64,000 bases of DNA from Rhizobacter sp. OV335 (GCF_900142965.1 NZ_FRCQ01000021.1:62001-126000); one strand, 5' to 3'; shown: positions 8,400-16,785, counted from the stretch's first letter. Made by a program: numbers and translations. Notes: a model not told the origin generated them from the sequence alone.

Positions 8400-9845
8400 T
8401 CACCGTCCCGCCGAGCTGCTCTCCAGCGTGCGCAGCAATTCCTCGCGCTCGTCTTCGTCCTCCACATGCTGCGCGAGCAGCTTGAAGAACTCGTCGCGCG
8501 ACGCAGCCCGCGAGGCCGCGCGCGACACGATCACCCGTGCCACCGGGCCGACATGCTGCGTGAGCGCCAGCTCGGCCACGCGCATCACCTGGTCGCCCAG
8601 CAGCGTGTCGTCGGCGGCACGCCGCCGCGTCGTGACGGCGGCCCCGCCCGAACCCAGCGTGCCGAACGAACTCGCGCGTGAGCGCGTGCGCTGAAGGAAC
8701 TGGTCACGCCCGGCTTCGGTGTCGATCTGCTCGGCCAGCGTTTGCCGCAACGACATCAGGTCGCCGGTCGACCGCGCGGCGCGCTGCACCAGCACGCGCG
8801 CCAGCGGCCCGATCGATTGCGCAAGCTCCGACTCCAGCATCTGCAGCGTCTCGGCATGCCATTGCGACGGCCGCGCCGGTGCCCGCTGCGGCTGCGTGCC
8901 CAGCGCGAAGGTGCCGCGCTGCCAATCGCTCGCGCGCCCGTCCGGCAGCGTCGGCGCGCTCTGCAGCTCGATGAACGAGCTGCCCGCTTCGACCCGCGCC
9001 GCGATCGGCGGCAGCCCGAGCGCCTCGCTGGCCTGCGCCATCAGCGCGTGCTTGAACTCCATCGCCGTCGCGAAACGGTCATCCGGCCGCTTGGCCATCG
9101 CGCGCGCCACCACCGGGTCGAACCACTGCGGCCGGTGGCTGCCATGCACCCGCGACGGCGGCAGCGGCTCGCTGCTCAGCGTCTGGAACATCACGTTCTC
9201 GTTGCTGCCGACGAAGGGCGGGCGCCCCGCGAGCAGCATGTACAGCAGCACGCCGGCCGCGAAGATGTCGACGCGCCGGTCGACCTGCTCGCCGGCGTAC
9301 TGCTCGGGCGCCATGTGGCCGGGCGTGCCGATCGTCGAGCTGACCTGCGACAGCCCCATCGTCGCGATGCGCGCAATGCCGAAGTCGACGATCTTCAAGC
9401 GACCGTCATTGGTCCACAACAGATTGGCCGGCTTGATGTCGCGGTGCCACACGCCTTGCTCGTGCGCGTAGTGCAGGCCGTCGAGCAGCTGGCCCATCAG
9501 CCCGACGATGTCGGCATCGTCGAAACGCGTGCCGCGGCGCAGCGGCTCCTTCAGCGTCGAGCCCTGCACGTACTCCATCACGATGTACGGCTCGGCGTCG
9601 TGCTCACCATAGTCGTGCACCGCAACGATGTTGTGGTGCATCAGCCGGGCCGCGGCCTGCGCTTCGTTGCGGAAGCGGGCCAGCAGCGCACCACCACCGC
9701 CCTGCTCCACCAGCGGGCGGCGCAAGGTCTTGATCGCGACGGTGCGCCGAAGCACCGTGTCGGTGGCCTTGTAGACCACGCCCATGGCGCCTTCGCCGAT
9801 CACCTGGTTGATCGCGTATTTGGAGAGCTGGGTCGGATGGTTCAT
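8400..9845 (-). CDS. Hanks-type serine/threonine protein kinase with two C-terminal repeats
   Basis: The 481-residue product starts at the ATG at 9845. Residues ~10-270 form a complete eukaryotic-like kinase: glycine loop GEGAMGVVYK, catalytic lysine K39 in VAIKTL, HRDIKPANL (D136), DFG at 154-156 and the activation loop ending in GHMAPEQY. There is no transmembrane segment, so it should be cytosolic. The C-terminal third holds two copies of a ~55-residue motif (about 333-387 and 419-474) built around SIGPLARVLVQRAA and HVGPVARVIVSRAA. The same motif ends the SulP transporter at 25477. It is divergent from sctC and sits inside the secretion cluster. Its targets are unknown; the neighbouring SctD has an FHA-like domain but lacks the key arginine. 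Confidence 0.93.
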   Translation of the reverse strand: MNHPTQLSKYAINQVIGEGAMGVVYKATDTVLRRTVAIKTLRRPLVEQGGGGALLARFRNEAQAAARLMHHNIVAVHDYGEHDAEPYIVMEYVQGSTLKEPLRRGTRFDDADIVGLMGQLLDGLHYAHEQGVWHRDIKPANLLWTNDGRLKIVDFGIARIATMGLSQVSSTIGTPGHMAPEQYAGEQVDRRVDIFAAGVLLYMLLAGRPPFVGSNENVMFQTLSSEPLPPSRVHGSHRPQWFDPVVARAMAKRPDDRFATAMEFKHALMAQASEALGLPPIAARVEAGSSFIELQSAPTLPDGRASDWQRGTFALGTQPQRAPARPSQWHAETLQMLESELAQSIGPLARVLVQRAARSTGDLMSLRQTLAEQIDTEAGRDQFLQRTRSRASSFGTLGSGGAAVTTRRRAADDTLLGDQVMRVAELALTQHVGPVARVIVSRAASRAASRDEFFKLLAQHVEDEDEREELLRTLESSSAGR

Positions 9846-10167
9846 TCGACGTCGCGCAAGAGGGCTCGCTGAATGGATGGGAACGCGATACCACGCAAGG
9901 CTACACGACAAAAGCGGCACTGGCGTGTCGCTTCTCGCAATTGCTTGCACCTGGTTTCCACTGGGCGACGCGCTGGCTTTCACCTGGCTTACACGCCGCG
10001 CGAACGTTCGTTCGAAACCGCTTTCAAAAAATGCGCCGCAAGGCCTTCGCGGCACTGTCCGCGGCTTCGCATCCGGCCCCTGCCGGGTTCGCGCCGGCCC
10101 CTAACCTTGCATCCATGCAGTCGACGCAACCCACCGCGAAGACAGCCAACGAAACCGGACACAAGCC
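9846..10167. other. Divergent intergenic region between the kinase gene and sctC
   Basis: This 322-base gap holds the hrpII/PIP box of sctC (10046-10107, listed separately) and a short AT-richer stretch with TTCG/CGAA repeats near 10001-10030 (CGAACGTTCGTTCGAA is palindromic at 10001-10016). The palindrome may bind a regulator of the kinase gene. No further gene is seen. Confidence 0.5.
10046..10107 (+). promoter_or_regulatory. Perfect hrpII/PIP box with -10 element upstream of sctC
   Basis: TTCG at 10046-10049 and TTCG at 10066-10069 flank exactly 16 bases. TAACCT (fits YANNNT) starts at 10102, 32 bases downstream. The sctC start codon is at 10168. This should be the main HrpB-dependent promoter of the run of secretion genes from sctC to hrpF. 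Confidence 0.9.
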
Positions 10168-12252
10168 GTGCGATTCCTGACCACCCTGATTGCCGCCGCC
10201 GCCCTCGCCAGCATGCAGCCCGCCGCTGCTGCCGATGCGACGCCTTTCTCGGGCAAGCGATTCGTCTACCGCGCCGACGGCAAGAAGCTGCCCGACGTGC
10301 TGCAGGACTTCGCCGCCAGCCAGGGCATCCCGGTGGTCGTCGACTCCGGGGTCGACGGCTCGGTGAACGCGAACTTCAACACCCGCCCCGAAGACTTCCT
10401 GAACGCGATGACCCGCACCTACGGCGTCATCTGGTACTTCGACGGCACGACGCTGTTCGTCTACCCGTCCCGGGCGATGCAGAGCCGGGTGTTCCGGATG
10501 CGCGGCTACGACCGCCAGCAGGTGCGCTCGATGCTCGGCTCGCTGGGCCTGGGCGATGCACGCTTCCCGCTCAAGTTCGACGACCGCCAGCAGACGCTGC
10601 TGGCCTACGGCCCGCCGCGCCACATCGAGCTGGTCTCGACGGTGCTCGAGCAGCTGGAGCGCGACGGCCACGACCGCGTCGGCAAATCGATCCAGGTCTT
10701 CCCGCTGCGCTTCGCAACGGCCGGCGACCGGGTGTTCGGCAACGCCAAGGTGCCGGGCCTCGCCAGCACGCTGAACAGCCTGTTCTCGAACAACAGCGCC
10801 GGCGGCGGTGCCGCAAGCGGCGCCCAGGCGCTGAAGGGTGCCGTCAACGGCATGGTCGGCCGCGCCGACAAGGCCCGCGCCGCCCAGGCCACCTACGGAT
10901 TGAAGCTGCCCGAGACCGGCGGCGGCAGCAACGCGAACAAGCGCGACGACGAGGTGCGCGCCAACCAGCTGGGCAGCTCCGACGCGTTGGTGCCCTCCGA
11001 GGCCGAGCGCCCGTTCTTCCAGGCCGAGGAGGCCACCAACGCGATCATCGTGCGCGGCCTGCCCGACCGGATGCGTGAATACGAGACGCTGATCCGCCAG
11101 CTCGACATCGCACAAGATCTGGTCGAGATCGAGGCCACGATCATCGACGTGAGCAGCGATGCCTTCGAGTCGCTCGGCGTCGACTGGACCTTCACCAAAG
11201 ACGGCGTGACCCGCCTGACGGTGTCACCCGGTTCGCCCGGCTCGCAGCCCGGCGCGGCCGGCAGCAACGCGCTGACCGGCAGCAACGTGACCACGCTGGT
11301 GGGCAACGCCGGCAAGCAACTGCTGGCCCGCATCCGTGCCCTCGAAGGCACCGGCAAGGCCAACATCCTGGCGCGCCCCAAGGTGCTGGGCGCCGTGAAC
11401 CGCACCGCCACGATGACCGACAAGCGCGTCGCCTCGGTGCGCGTGGCCGGCAACCTGGACGCCAACCTCTTCACCATCGAGGCCGGCACCACGCTGCAGG
11501 TGACGCCGCAGATCGTCGCCTACGCCGACCACCGCGAGGTGCGGCTGTCGCTGTCGATCCAGGACGGCAACTTCGAAGGCACGGTCGTCGACTCGGTCCC
11601 GGTCATCAAGCAGACCGAGATCAGCACCGAGGCCACCGTGCGCGAAGGCGAAAGCCTGCTGATCGGCGGCATCTCGATCGAATCGAACAGAAAGGGGCGC
11701 AGCGGCCTGCCGGGGCTCTCGCGCATCCCGCTGCTCGGCGCGGCGTTCCGCCACGATGAGAGCTCGAGCTTCCGCAGCGAACGGCTGTTCCTGCTGACGC
11801 CGAAGGTGATCGCGGTCGGCCGCGCGGCGGCGACGCCGACGGTCCCGACACCGCCGCCCACGCCCGCCCCGACACCCGCTCCGGCACCGGTCCCCGAGTT
11901 GCCCGCACCGCTCGCGCCGCCGCCGTCGTCCTCGTCGACGCCGCGCACCGGCAGCTCGCAGCGCGGCTTCGCCGGCCCGACCGCCGTCGCCTCGCTGACC
12001 ACCTACGGCGCGCTGTCGCCCGGCTACGTGATCCCGACGCTGAAGCCGCTGCTGACGCCGCGCGCCGCACTGCTGCCCGGCAGCACCGCCCCCGCACCGG
12101 TCGTTGCCACGGCGGCCACCACGTCGCTCAACACGAAGACCGCGGCCGGCACGACCGGCAAGACGACGACCAAGGCCACCGCGCCGAAGGCCGGCTGTGC
12201 GGCCCAGGCGATGGGCCTGGCCACCGGCTGCGACACCAAGGGAGCACGCTGA
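10168..12252 (+). CDS. sctC: Type III secretion outer-membrane secretin SctC
   Basis: A 694-residue secretin starting at GTG 10168, with a signal peptide (MRFLTTLIAAAALASMQPAAA). N-terminal ring domains follow (FVYRADGKKLPDVLQDFAAS, then two NolW-like repeats, the second ending in EEATNAIIVRGLPDRM), and the beta-barrel secretin domain lies at about residues 320-550 (VEIEATIIDVSSDAFESLGV, GESLLIGGISIE, GLPGLSRIPLLGAAF). It forms the outer-membrane ring of the injectisome. After the secretin domain the protein carries an unusually long ~140-residue Pro/Ala/Thr-rich tail (about 555-694) ending in a cysteine pair near CAAQAMGLATGCD. No lipid-anchored pilotin is seen nearby. It is the first gene of the plus-strand operon. 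Confidence 0.95.
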   Translation: MRFLTTLIAAAALASMQPAAAADATPFSGKRFVYRADGKKLPDVLQDFAASQGIPVVVDSGVDGSVNANFNTRPEDFLNAMTRTYGVIWYFDGTTLFVYPSRAMQSRVFRMRGYDRQQVRSMLGSLGLGDARFPLKFDDRQQTLLAYGPPRHIELVSTVLEQLERDGHDRVGKSIQVFPLRFATAGDRVFGNAKVPGLASTLNSLFSNNSAGGGAASGAQALKGAVNGMVGRADKARAAQATYGLKLPETGGGSNANKRDDEVRANQLGSSDALVPSEAERPFFQAEEATNAIIVRGLPDRMREYETLIRQLDIAQDLVEIEATIIDVSSDAFESLGVDWTFTKDGVTRLTVSPGSPGSQPGAAGSNALTGSNVTTLVGNAGKQLLARIRALEGTGKANILARPKVLGAVNRTATMTDKRVASVRVAGNLDANLFTIEAGTTLQVTPQIVAYADHREVRLSLSIQDGNFEGTVVDSVPVIKQTEISTEATVREGESLLIGGISIESNRKGRSGLPGLSRIPLLGAAFRHDESSSFRSERLFLLTPKVIAVGRAAATPTVPTPPPTPAPTPAPAPVPELPAPLAPPPSSSSTPRTGSSQRGFAGPTAVASLTTYGALSPGYVIPTLKPLLTPRAALLPGSTAPAPVVATAATTSLNTKTAAGTTGKTTTKATAPKAGCAAQAMGLATGCDTKGAR

Positions 12253-12253
12253 C

Positions 12254-13270
12254 ATGAGCACTTCGCCGGCGCACAAACGCCTTCGCATCCTGAGCGGCAC
12301 GCATGCCGGTGCCTTCTTAGATTTGAGTCCAGGAACCCATTCGATCGGACAAGCAGATGAATGCGACATTTCCATTGCCGACTGGCAGTTTCAGGCCCTC
12401 ACGCTGCGCCTCGGCGCCGACGGTGTCGCGCTGGCACAGTGGACGAACGGCAGCCCGCAGCTGCTTCGCTTCGATGACTTCGTCCCGGTCGACTTCGGCG
12501 GTGTCCGCGTCTGCACCGGCCCCAGCGATTCCGACTGGCCCGATGACGCCGCGCTGCTGGCCGCAACCCGCGCCGTCGCGCCGTCGGGCAGCCTGGCTGC
12601 CGTCCGTCAACGGCTGGTGGCCCGACCTTCCCGTGCCGTCCCCGGAGCGCTCGCAGTGATCGTGGCACTGGTCTCGGCCGGCTGGCTGGTCTCGGCCAGC
12701 TCCAAGGCCAGCGAGGCCCCTGCGCCGACGCTGGAGATGACCCGCGCCACGCTGCAGCGTGCGATCGACGGCGTGGCCGCCGGCCGCTTGTCGGTGCGCA
12801 TCGCCCAGAACTCGCTGAGCATCGACGGCCTGCTCGACAACGCCGAGCAGCTGCGCGCGGTGAACGCCGCGCTGAAGGCCGCACCCGCCGGCTTCCCGCT
12901 GCAGCAGCACGTGTCGGTGGCGACCGATGTGGCCGAGACGATCCGCAATGCGATCGGCCTGCCCGGCGCGCAGATCACCTACCGCGGCGCCGGCGTCTTC
13001 AGCTACGCGGTGAAGGCCAACGACGTGGCCGCGACGCAGGCCTCGATCGACCGCGTCACCGCCGACCTGACGCCGATCGTCAAGCGCATCGACGCGGTGC
13101 TCGAGGAGCCTGCCGCGCCGCAGCCGCCGAGCCCGTCGGTCCTGTCCTCCCTGTCAGCCGACGGCGTGTCGGTGATGGAAACCCGTGACGGCGTGAAGCA
13201 CCTGGTGCTCACCGTCGCCCCCGATTCGGTGCTGACCACCGGTCAGACCGCCCTCCAAGGAGTCCGTTGA
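12254..13270 (+). CDS. sctD: Type III secretion inner-membrane ring protein SctD
   Basis: A 338-residue single-pass protein. Residues ~8-85 form an FHA-like cytoplasmic domain (LRILSGTHAGAFLDLSPG, IGQADECDISI). A hydrophobic segment lies at about 135-155 (GALAVIVALVSAGWLVSA). The periplasmic part has BON/YscD-like repeats (LSVRIAQNSLSIDGLLDNAE and later segments). It builds the outer of the two inner-membrane rings and contacts SctC. In the FHA-like domain the phosphothreonine-binding arginine position reads IGQAD, so phosphopeptide binding looks lost, as in most SctD proteins. It starts two bases after sctC stops and overlaps the next start. Confidence 0.9.
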   Translation: MSTSPAHKRLRILSGTHAGAFLDLSPGTHSIGQADECDISIADWQFQALTLRLGADGVALAQWTNGSPQLLRFDDFVPVDFGGVRVCTGPSDSDWPDDAALLAATRAVAPSGSLAAVRQRLVARPSRAVPGALAVIVALVSAGWLVSASSKASEAPAPTLEMTRATLQRAIDGVAAGRLSVRIAQNSLSIDGLLDNAEQLRAVNAALKAAPAGFPLQQHVSVATDVAETIRNAIGLPGAQITYRGAGVFSYAVKANDVAATQASIDRVTADLTPIVKRIDAVLEEPAAPQPPSPSVLSSLSADGVSVMETRDGVKHLVLTVAPDSVLTTGQTALQGVR

Positions 13271-13542
13271 TGAGCACCGATCTCGCCCCCCCGCCGGCCG
13301 ACCTGCTGGTCGACTTCGACAAACTGCAGGCCACCGTGAACGACGACACCACCGGCGAGAAGACCCGCCGCCTGGCCAAGTACTTCGCCCAGGCCGAGAC
13401 GCTCAGCCAGCAGATGCAGCTGCGCGCCACGGACTTCGAGGAGAAGAACTTCGCCGGCCTCGTCAGCGACGCCTTCGCCGCGGCGCGCCGCATCGTGCTG
13501 TTGGCCTGGCAGAAGACCCACGGCCGCGAACTGGCCGCCTGA
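13270..13542 (+). CDS. Small type III protein, candidate needle co-chaperone (SctE-like)
   Basis: This 90-residue soluble, helical protein overlaps the sctD stop (TGATG). Position between sctD and a small HG-motif protein upstream of the needle gene matches the SctE slot of other systems, where SctE and SctG cap the needle subunit before export. Sequence identity cannot be assessed by eye: the visible pattern is an amphipathic central region (KTRRLAKYFAQAETLSQQMQ) and a C-terminal helix (AAARRIVLLAWQKTHG). The assignment is mainly positional. Confidence 0.6.
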   Translation: MSTDLAPPPADLLVDFDKLQATVNDDTTGEKTRRLAKYFAQAETLSQQMQLRATDFEEKNFAGLVSDAFAAARRIVLLAWQKTHGRELAA

Positions 13543-13570
13543 TCAACCCATCGACGAAGCCGAGACACGC

Positions 13571-13804
13571 ATGAGCCACGCCCACGAAACGAACGCCGCG
13601 CAGCCCCTGGACATCGAAGTCGTCCGCAAGCTGGTGGCCGTGATGTGGCTCGGCAGCGTGCATGGATGCGGCGCGGAAGCCGCGGCGATCTTCAGCGTGC
13701 TGTCGCGGATGTGGCCCGGTGGCGGGCTGCAGCAGGCGATCGACGCGGGCGCCGCGGCAAACCGGTCCAGGTCGATTGAAGACGAATTCGCAAGAGCAAC
13801 GTGA
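13571..13804 (+). CDS. Small type III protein, candidate needle chaperone (SctG-like)
   Basis: The 77-residue product contains VVRKLVAVMWLGSVHGCGAE followed by AAAIFSVLSRMWPGG, a pattern like the TPR-type needle chaperones (YscG/SsaH group) in which a helix ends in a HG turn before an alanine-rich helix. It lies directly upstream of the needle candidate. With the preceding gene it would form the heterodimer that keeps the needle subunit monomeric in the cytosol (inference from gene order). It is shorter than YscG, so the identification is tentative. Confidence 0.5.
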   Translation: MSHAHETNAAQPLDIEVVRKLVAVMWLGSVHGCGAEAAAIFSVLSRMWPGGGLQQAIDAGAAANRSRSIEDEFARAT

Positions 13805-13818
13805 CCCGCTCTCGATAG

Positions 13819-13839
13819 CGGACGCCTCCGGGGCGTCCG
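13819..13839 (+). promoter_or_regulatory. Stable hairpin in the leader of the needle gene
   Basis: An eight-base perfect stem (CGGACGCC / GGCGTCCG) with a five-base loop lies 54 bases upstream of the needle ATG. It has no T tract, so it is unlikely to terminate. It could protect a processed 5' end of the needle mRNA. Confidence 0.5.
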
Positions 13840-13893
13840 GCAAGTGGTCGCAATTTTTGGTCTCTCTCACTCAACCAACTGAAGGAAAACATC

Positions 13894-14244
13894 ATGGGTA
13901 TCCCGAATTTCATGTCGAACACCGGTGTTCTGGGCAAGGTCAAGGGCGGTGTTGACATGCTCAAGGGCGCTGTCGGCAACAAGGTGTCGACCGCTGGCGT
14001 GGAAGGCGCCTCCAACGACGCCCGCAACTCGACCGGCGACGCGCTGAACAGCAACGGCCAGAAGGACGTCAACGACACCGCGGCGGCGCTGACGAGTGGC
14101 GTGCAGGATGCCGCCGCGATGACGAAGATGAACATGCAGGCCAGCTCCGCGATGGCCGCCATGAACATGATGGCCTCGGTGAACGACGGTCTGAACAGCG
14201 TCATGAAGAAGGCTGGCGAGTCGTTCAAGTCGGCTGCGCAATAA
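13894..14244 (+). CDS. Candidate type III needle/pilus subunit (SctF/HrpY-like)
   Basis: This 116-residue product has the look of a secreted helical filament protein: no signal peptide, no cysteine or tryptophan, a flexible glycine/asparagine/serine-rich first half, and a long amphipathic, Met/Ala-rich C-terminal helix (MTKMNMQASSAMAAMNMMAS, then a VMKKAGESFKSAAQ tail). It lies in the needle position, after the two candidate chaperones and before hrpB1-sctI-sctJ. GAAGGA precedes the ATG at 13894, a hairpin lies in the leader and a strong terminator follows, consistent with extra transcript for an abundant subunit. It is longer than most needle proteins (about 80 residues) and nearer to Hrp pilins. 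Confidence 0.75.
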   Translation: MGIPNFMSNTGVLGKVKGGVDMLKGAVGNKVSTAGVEGASNDARNSTGDALNSNGQKDVNDTAAALTSGVQDAAAMTKMNMQASSAMAAMNMMASVNDGLNSVMKKAGESFKSAAQ

Positions 14245-14254
14245 GCGCGTTCAT

Positions 14255-14279
14255 GGCGGACCGACCGTCCGCCCTTTTT
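14255..14279 (+). terminator. Rho-independent (probably partial) terminator after the needle gene
   Basis: A perfect seven-base stem (GGCGGAC / GTCCGCC) with the loop CGACC is followed by one C and five T residues, 11 bases after the needle stop. Since the downstream sct genes have no promoter that I can see, read-through must occur; the effect would be more needle mRNA than apparatus mRNA. Confidence 0.85.
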
Positions 14280-14359
14280 CCCCAGCAGTACTCCCGGGGC
14301 GCCGGGTCGGCGGCGCCACCTTTCCACCTTCTCCCTGAATTCGCCTGAAGGATATGCCC

Positions 14360-14809
14360 ATGTCCGCTCCCAAGCTGCCGAAGTGGCAAACCGATCTGTT
14401 CGCGGCGGTGTACACGCTGGCGACCGACATCGCGCCGCGCGCCGACGTGGCAGCGGTCCTGAAGCTGATGTCCGCCGTGCATCCGAACCTGCCGCAGCTG
14501 GCAGCGGCCGAGGCGCGGATCCTGATCCATGCCGGCGACCTCAACGGCGCACGCTCCGTGCTGGAGCGCACCGAACGGGCCCACCCGTCCAACGCAGTCA
14601 TCAAGGCCATGCTGTCCTTCTGCCTGTACGTGCAGCAGGACGGGCTGTGGGAAGCCTATGCCGAGGAGGCGCTCGCGCTGCCGCATGACGCCGCCGCGCG
14701 CGGAATCATCCAGGCGATGGAAGCGAGTTCGAACAAGAAGATCCGCGTGCCGTCCCAGGACACGTCCGCGCACCTGTCGATGCTGCCCCCCATGGCCATG
14801 ATCTGCTGA
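14360..14809 (+). CDS. hrpB1: HrpB1/HrpK-family type III protein
   Basis: A 149-residue TPR-like protein matching the HrpB1/HrpK family by pattern: an N-terminal helix pair (DLFAAVYTLATDI), then AEARILIHAGDLNGARSVLE, and SNAVIKAMLSFCLYVQQDGLWEAYAEEA. In Xanthomonas and Ralstonia HrpB1 heads the hrpB operon, is associated with the periplasm and peptidoglycan and is needed for pathogenicity. The ATG at 14360 is preferred to the one at 14354 because GAAGGA at 14347-14352 is seven bases upstream of it. It precedes sctI and sctJ exactly as in Hrp2 clusters. Confidence 0.8.
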   Translation: MSAPKLPKWQTDLFAAVYTLATDIAPRADVAAVLKLMSAVHPNLPQLAAAEARILIHAGDLNGARSVLERTERAHPSNAVIKAMLSFCLYVQQDGLWEAYAEEALALPHDAAARGIIQAMEASSNKKIRVPSQDTSAHLSMLPPMAMIC

Positions 14810-14822
14810 ACGGAGCCCCATC

Positions 14823-15245
14823 ATGATGGACGCCATCTCCCCCATCGGCCCGGCCGAGCAGGCGCTCAAGGCGCTCGCCACCCACGCCACGCAAGGCGCC
14901 TCGGGCGCGGTCGTGCCGCCGGCCCAGGCCCCGGTCACCCCCGAGATGCAGCAGCGCTTCGAATCGCTGATGCAACGCCACAACGATCACACCACGCATG
15001 AGGTCAGCCGCACAGGCAACGTGATCCAGCACGTGATCGAGCGCCAGCAGGGCGACCTGCAGCGCGTCGAAGGCCAGGTCGAGAACTTCCTGGCCGCGGC
15101 GCCCGGCATGGGCGCCTCCGAGGTGGTCGCCGCGTCGATGGCCGTCAGCCGCAATGTCGCGGTGACGAACCTGAAGCTGCAGATCGCCACCTCGATCACG
15201 CAGGGCTCGAACAAGAGCCTGCAAACCCTGTTGAAGAACCAGTGA
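14823..15245 (+). CDS. sctI: Type III inner-rod protein SctI (HrpB2/YscI-like)
   Basis: The 140-residue product has a disordered N-terminus and a C-terminal region typical of inner-rod proteins: MAVSRNVAVTNLKLQIATSI followed by SNKSLQTLLKNQ. Rod proteins connect the SctRST export gate and SctJ ring to the needle base. The gene follows hrpB1 by 13 bases and precedes the SctJ lipoprotein gene by 26, the conserved hrpB1-hrpB2-hrcJ order. Two adjacent ATG codons (14823 and 14826) could both serve as starts. Confidence 0.85.
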   Translation: MMDAISPIGPAEQALKALATHATQGASGAVVPPAQAPVTPEMQQRFESLMQRHNDHTTHEVSRTGNVIQHVIERQQGDLQRVEGQVENFLAAAPGMGASEVVAASMAVSRNVAVTNLKLQIATSITQGSNKSLQTLLKNQ

Positions 15246-15271
15246 CCCTTGCGGTCCTGAAGGAGCCCCCC

Positions 15272-16048
15272 ATGTCGTCCGCCCTGTCGATCCCCACTCC
15301 CCCGGCCTTCCTGCTGCGCGCGATCGTGCTCGCCGCCTGCGCCCTCGCGCTGGCCGGCTGCAAGCAGGACGTCTACACGAAGCTGACCGAGGCCGACGCC
15401 AACGACATGCTGGGCGTGCTGCTGATGGCCAACCTCGACGCCGCCAAGGCCAGCCCCGACGGCAAGACCTGGAACGTCGCGGTCGAGACCGACCACATGG
15501 GCCGCGCGCTCGCGGTGCTGCGCGCCAACGGGCTGCCGGCCGAGCGCCGCGCCAACCTGGGCGAGATGTTCAAGAAGGACGGCCTGATCTCCACGCCGAC
15601 CGAAGAGCGGGTGCGCTTCATCTACGGCGTGTCGCAGGAGCTCGAGAAGACGCTGTCGAGCATCGACGGCGTGGTCTCGGCGCGGGTGCACGTGGTGCTG
15701 CCCAACAACGACCCGCTGGCCGAGCACGTGAAGCCGTCGAGCGCGTCGGTGTTCATCAAGCACCGCAGCGAGTCGAACGTGGCCACGCTGGTGCCCACCG
15801 TCAAGAACCTGGTGGTGCGCAGCGTCGAGGGCCTGTCGTACGAGAACGTCAACGTGACGCTGGTGGCCGCGGCCGCGCTGCCCGAAGCGACCGCCGCGGC
15901 GATCGCGCAGCGCAGCGGCATGTCGCCGGTGCTCGGGCTGTCGCTGCTGTTCGGCGCGGTCGCGCTGCTCGGCGGTGGCGGCTATGCCGTCGCACGCCAG
16001 CGCGGCCTGCTGAAGCCCGCCAACGCTGCTGCCGCCGGAGCTGCCTGA
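15272..16048 (+). CDS. sctJ: Type III inner-ring lipoprotein SctJ
   Basis: This 258-residue protein begins with a lipoprotein signal peptide whose lipobox LAGC places the acylated cysteine near residue 30. Two ring-building domains follow (KLTEADANDMLGVLLMANLD; VVSARVHVVLPNNDPL; SASVFIKHRSESNV; VKNLVVRSVEGLSYENV), then a C-terminal membrane helix (VLGLSLLFGAVALLGGGGYA). SctJ forms the inner of the two inner-membrane rings. The stop overlaps the sctK ATG by one base. The LPNNDP segment is a hallmark of the YscJ/HrcJ family. Confidence 0.96.
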   Translation: MSSALSIPTPPAFLLRAIVLAACALALAGCKQDVYTKLTEADANDMLGVLLMANLDAAKASPDGKTWNVAVETDHMGRALAVLRANGLPAERRANLGEMFKKDGLISTPTEERVRFIYGVSQELEKTLSSIDGVVSARVHVVLPNNDPLAEHVKPSSASVFIKHRSESNVATLVPTVKNLVVRSVEGLSYENVNVTLVAAAALPEATAAAIAQRSGMSPVLGLSLLFGAVALLGGGGYAVARQRGLLKPANAAAAGAA

Positions 16049-16785
16049 TGAACGCGCTGCCCGCGTCTGCCGAGCCCGTGCCGCTGCTGCGCCACCTGCT
16101 GGCGACCGCGCGCGCCAAATCCGCCGACATCGCCGCGCAGCTGCATCCGGCCTGGGTGCAGGCCGCCTGGCAGCGCATCGGCTTCGACACGCCGCCGGCC
16201 GGTGCCGGCGCGCGCAGCGAGGCCGCGCTGGCCTCGGCGCTGGGTTCTGCGCTGGGTTCTGTCTACGGGCTGCGCTGGGCCTCGCTGGCCGGCTTCCAGC
16301 ACCGGGCCCACCGCATCGCGCTGCTGCCGCGCGACCAGGTGCTGCGCGTGCTGGCCGCCGTCGCGTTGCACGCCGAGCGCGAGCGCGTGCGCCGCTGCAT
16401 CGGCCGCGGTGCGCGCCAGGCCATCATCGAACGCATCGGCGAGGCCGCTTACAACGAACTGATGTCGGCACCGCGGGCCGAAGCCGGCGCCGCCGGCGCG
16501 TTGTCGGCGTCCGATCTCGACCCCGAACGGCTGGCCGCCGCCGGCTACGCCCGCCTCAGCGAGCGCCGCGAATGGCATTGCAAGCACACGCTGGCCTGGG
16601 TGCGGCTCGCCCTCGCGCCAGGCAGCACGCCAAGCGACCCGTCCTTCGCTTTTCCGTCCGCGTCTTCTTCCGCCGCCCCATCGACCTCGCCCCCCGGCGA
16701 TTCAATGATGGCTCGACTCCCCCATTACTTTCCGGAGCATGCATGGCTGTTTGGCTCACCCATGGACCGTGCACTGTCGGCATAG
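16048..16785 (+). CDS. sctK: Type III sorting-platform protein SctK (HrpB4-like)
   Basis: The 245-residue cytoplasmic protein sits between sctJ and sctL, the invariant position of SctK/HrpB4, and has the right length and an Ala/Arg-rich helical composition (LRVLAAVALHAERERVRRCI; ARQAIIERIGEAAYNELM). SctK links the SctQ pods of the sorting platform to the inner-membrane ring. Identification rests on context plus the central LLPRDQVLRVLAA block rather than on a strong motif. Its last 43 bases overlap the start of sctL at 16743 in another frame. Confidence 0.8.
   Translation: MNALPASAEPVPLLRHLLATARAKSADIAAQLHPAWVQAAWQRIGFDTPPAGAGARSEAALASALGSALGSVYGLRWASLAGFQHRAHRIALLPRDQVLRVLAAVALHAERERVRRCIGRGARQAIIERIGEAAYNELMSAPRAEAGAAGALSASDLDPERLAAAGYARLSERREWHCKHTLAWVRLALAPGSTPSDPSFAFPSASSSAAPSTSPPGDSMMARLPHYFPEHAWLFGSPMDRALSA

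Noticed and set aside
13819-13839. Riboswitch or terminator in the needle-gene leader
   Set aside because: Only one simple hairpin without a T tract or alternative pairing is visible; it is listed only as a stable hairpin.
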